From NCBI GenBank assembly GCA_903931645.1, contig CAIZDF010000152.1:1-6462 (forward strand): a stretch of DNA of 6,462 nucleotides, in the 5' to 3' direction. The position numbers were made by a program, and so were the translations under genes. The notes beneath the pieces were generated by a model. The model did not search any database and had not been told where the DNA came from. It saw only the letters and a list, made by a program, of their open reading frames with translations. Shown piece by piece: positions 6,424-6,462 of the stretch (its first letter is position 1; each line of letters begins with the position of its first letter). Source of the DNA: an uncultured Tolumonas sp. GTDB taxonomy: Bacteria > Pseudomonadota > Gammaproteobacteria > Enterobacterales > Aeromonadaceae.

Positions 6424-6462
6424 ATGACCTTTGTACACGCTGATGTTTCAGAACAACAACCA
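6424..6462 (+). CDS. Start of an unidentified gene (13 codons, runs off right edge)
   Basis: ATG followed by an open frame MTFVHADVSEQQP to the window end. It is preceded by AGGA (6413-6416) at 7 nt and by a plausible promoter, and it is divergent from tcdA. Thirteen residues are too few to name a family. Confidence 0.5.
   Translation, partial: MTFVHADVSEQQP

Noticed and set aside
2922..6440. TTGTACACG occurs upstream of csdA (about 2922) and inside the start of the last gene (about 6432)
   Set aside because: A nine-base match at non-equivalent positions, one of them coding, is plausibly chance.
1..6462. CRISPR array, tRNA, rRNA, insertion sequence or attachment site
   Set aside because: No repeat-spacer series, tRNA-like fold, transposase or terminal inverted repeats were seen on either strand.

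Overview
The window reads as chromosomal housekeeping DNA from a gammaproteobacterium with balanced base composition. Rep, CsdA/CsdE and TcdA all look like the enterobacterial, Vibrio and Aeromonas versions, and csdA-csdE facing tcdA is the enterobacterial arrangement. An Aeromonadales member such as a Tolumonas- or Aeromonas-like genus is my best guess, by inference only.

Layout, left to right. The minus strand at 1-1171 carries the N-terminal 390 residues of the Rep DNA helicase, which runs off the left edge. It has its own extended -10 promoter in the 79-bp divergent gap. On the plus strand follows a two-gene unit: a small single-pass membrane protein with a proline-rich periplasmic arm (1251-1670) and a secreted TAXI-family TRAP-type solute-binding protein (1714-2838). 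It is closed by an intrinsic terminator at 2852-2882. Next is csdA (2945-4171), overlapping csdE (4164-4622) by 8 bp: a cysteine desulfurase and its SufE-type sulfur acceptor. A separate gene at 4701-5372 encodes a short, degenerate EAL-domain protein. It ends at a long hairpin terminator (5401-5441) shared with tcdA (5440-6219, minus), the t6A37 dehydratase. A 204-bp gap then leads to the first 13 codons of an unidentified plus-strand gene (6424 onward).

How the genes fit together. CsdA, CsdE and TcdA form the known sulfur-relay/ct6A tRNA modification group. Here the pair is separated from tcdA by a regulatory-looking gene that E. coli does not have at this spot. The most unusual signal is in the small operon beside rep. 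The membrane protein and the TAXI protein are otherwise unrelated, yet both end in the same 12-residue tail, Cys-x2-Glu-Asp-Arg-x3-Leu-Cys-Gln-stop, after a flexible linker. No TRAP permease gene is present. This suggests that the two act together, or dock on a common partner, in the periplasm.
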